Of a DNA stretch of 64,000 nt, positions 63,979-64,000 are shown one piece after another. Origin of the DNA: Trichinella spiralis. Lineage: Eukaryota > Nematoda > Enoplea > Trichinellida > Trichinellidae. Location: contig CM012955.1 of the NCBI GenBank assembly GCA_000181795.3, positions 12,146,004 through 12,210,003 of the forward strand. The letters run 5' to 3'. The notes under the pieces are model-generated. The model was not told where the DNA came from. It was given only the letters and a program-made list of their open reading frames with translations, and ran no database searches. Positions within the stretch are counted from its first letter, which is position 1. Each line of letters opens with the position of its first letter. A program made the position numbers and the translations under genes.

Positions 63979-64000
63979 GTAAATATATTTAATGTATTCG

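Noticed and set aside
1-64000. CRISPR arrays, rRNA, retroelement or virus-derived genes
   Set aside because: No regularly spaced short repeats, rRNA-like blocks, reverse transcriptase, integrase, capsid or envelope motifs were found in any frame inspected.

Overview
The window is animal nuclear DNA, very AT-rich, with small to medium GT-AG introns and no sign of operon-scale bacterial organisation. The muscle gene content (a full kettin-type Ig-linker protein), the intron style, and two start codons that directly follow a splice-acceptor AG (as expected for spliced-leader trans-splicing) point to an ecdysozoan, most likely a nematode and perhaps an enoplean. That placement is inference; an arthropod is not excluded.

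Layout from left to right: (1) 1-2210 holds a homopolymer-swollen contig-end-like stretch and a decayed tandem repeat of 332-342 bp period. (2) 4540-9457 (-) is a paired-like homeobox gene of the Rx/Rax type, in three exons. (3) 13649-17714 (-) is a DNAJC16-type membrane J-domain protein in five exons. It is head to head with (4) 18935-21231 (+), an SLC35E1-type transporter in six exons. (5) 21869-25158 (-) is COG5 of the conserved oligomeric Golgi complex, convergent with SLC35E1. (6) 27381-37659 (+) is a 29-exon gene for a spectrin-repeat plus Ig protein whose N-terminus resembles vertebrate CCDC141; the exon phases close throughout and give 1988 residues. (7) After about 6 kb without coding exons, 43653-63978 (+) is kettin. 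I trace 44 exons, at least 4683 residues and 35 Ig domains, about 20 of them followed by the roughly 35-residue kettin linker. The gene runs off the right edge.

The left half (Golgi tethering, sugar-phosphate-type transport, an ER co-chaperone and a head/eye transcription factor) is housekeeping or developmental and shows no functional link between neighbours beyond shared intergenic regions. The right half is a muscle locus: kettin modules bind and staple actin near the Z-disc or dense body, and the CCDC141-like protein sits directly upstream in the same orientation. From memory, human CCDC141 is also directly upstream of TTN in the same orientation, so this pair may be a very old linkage between two giant-sarcomere-protein relatives. 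That is the most interesting result. No CRISPR, rRNA, tRNA or intact mobile element was recognised. All exon models are by eye from reading frame, splice signals and remembered family sequences.
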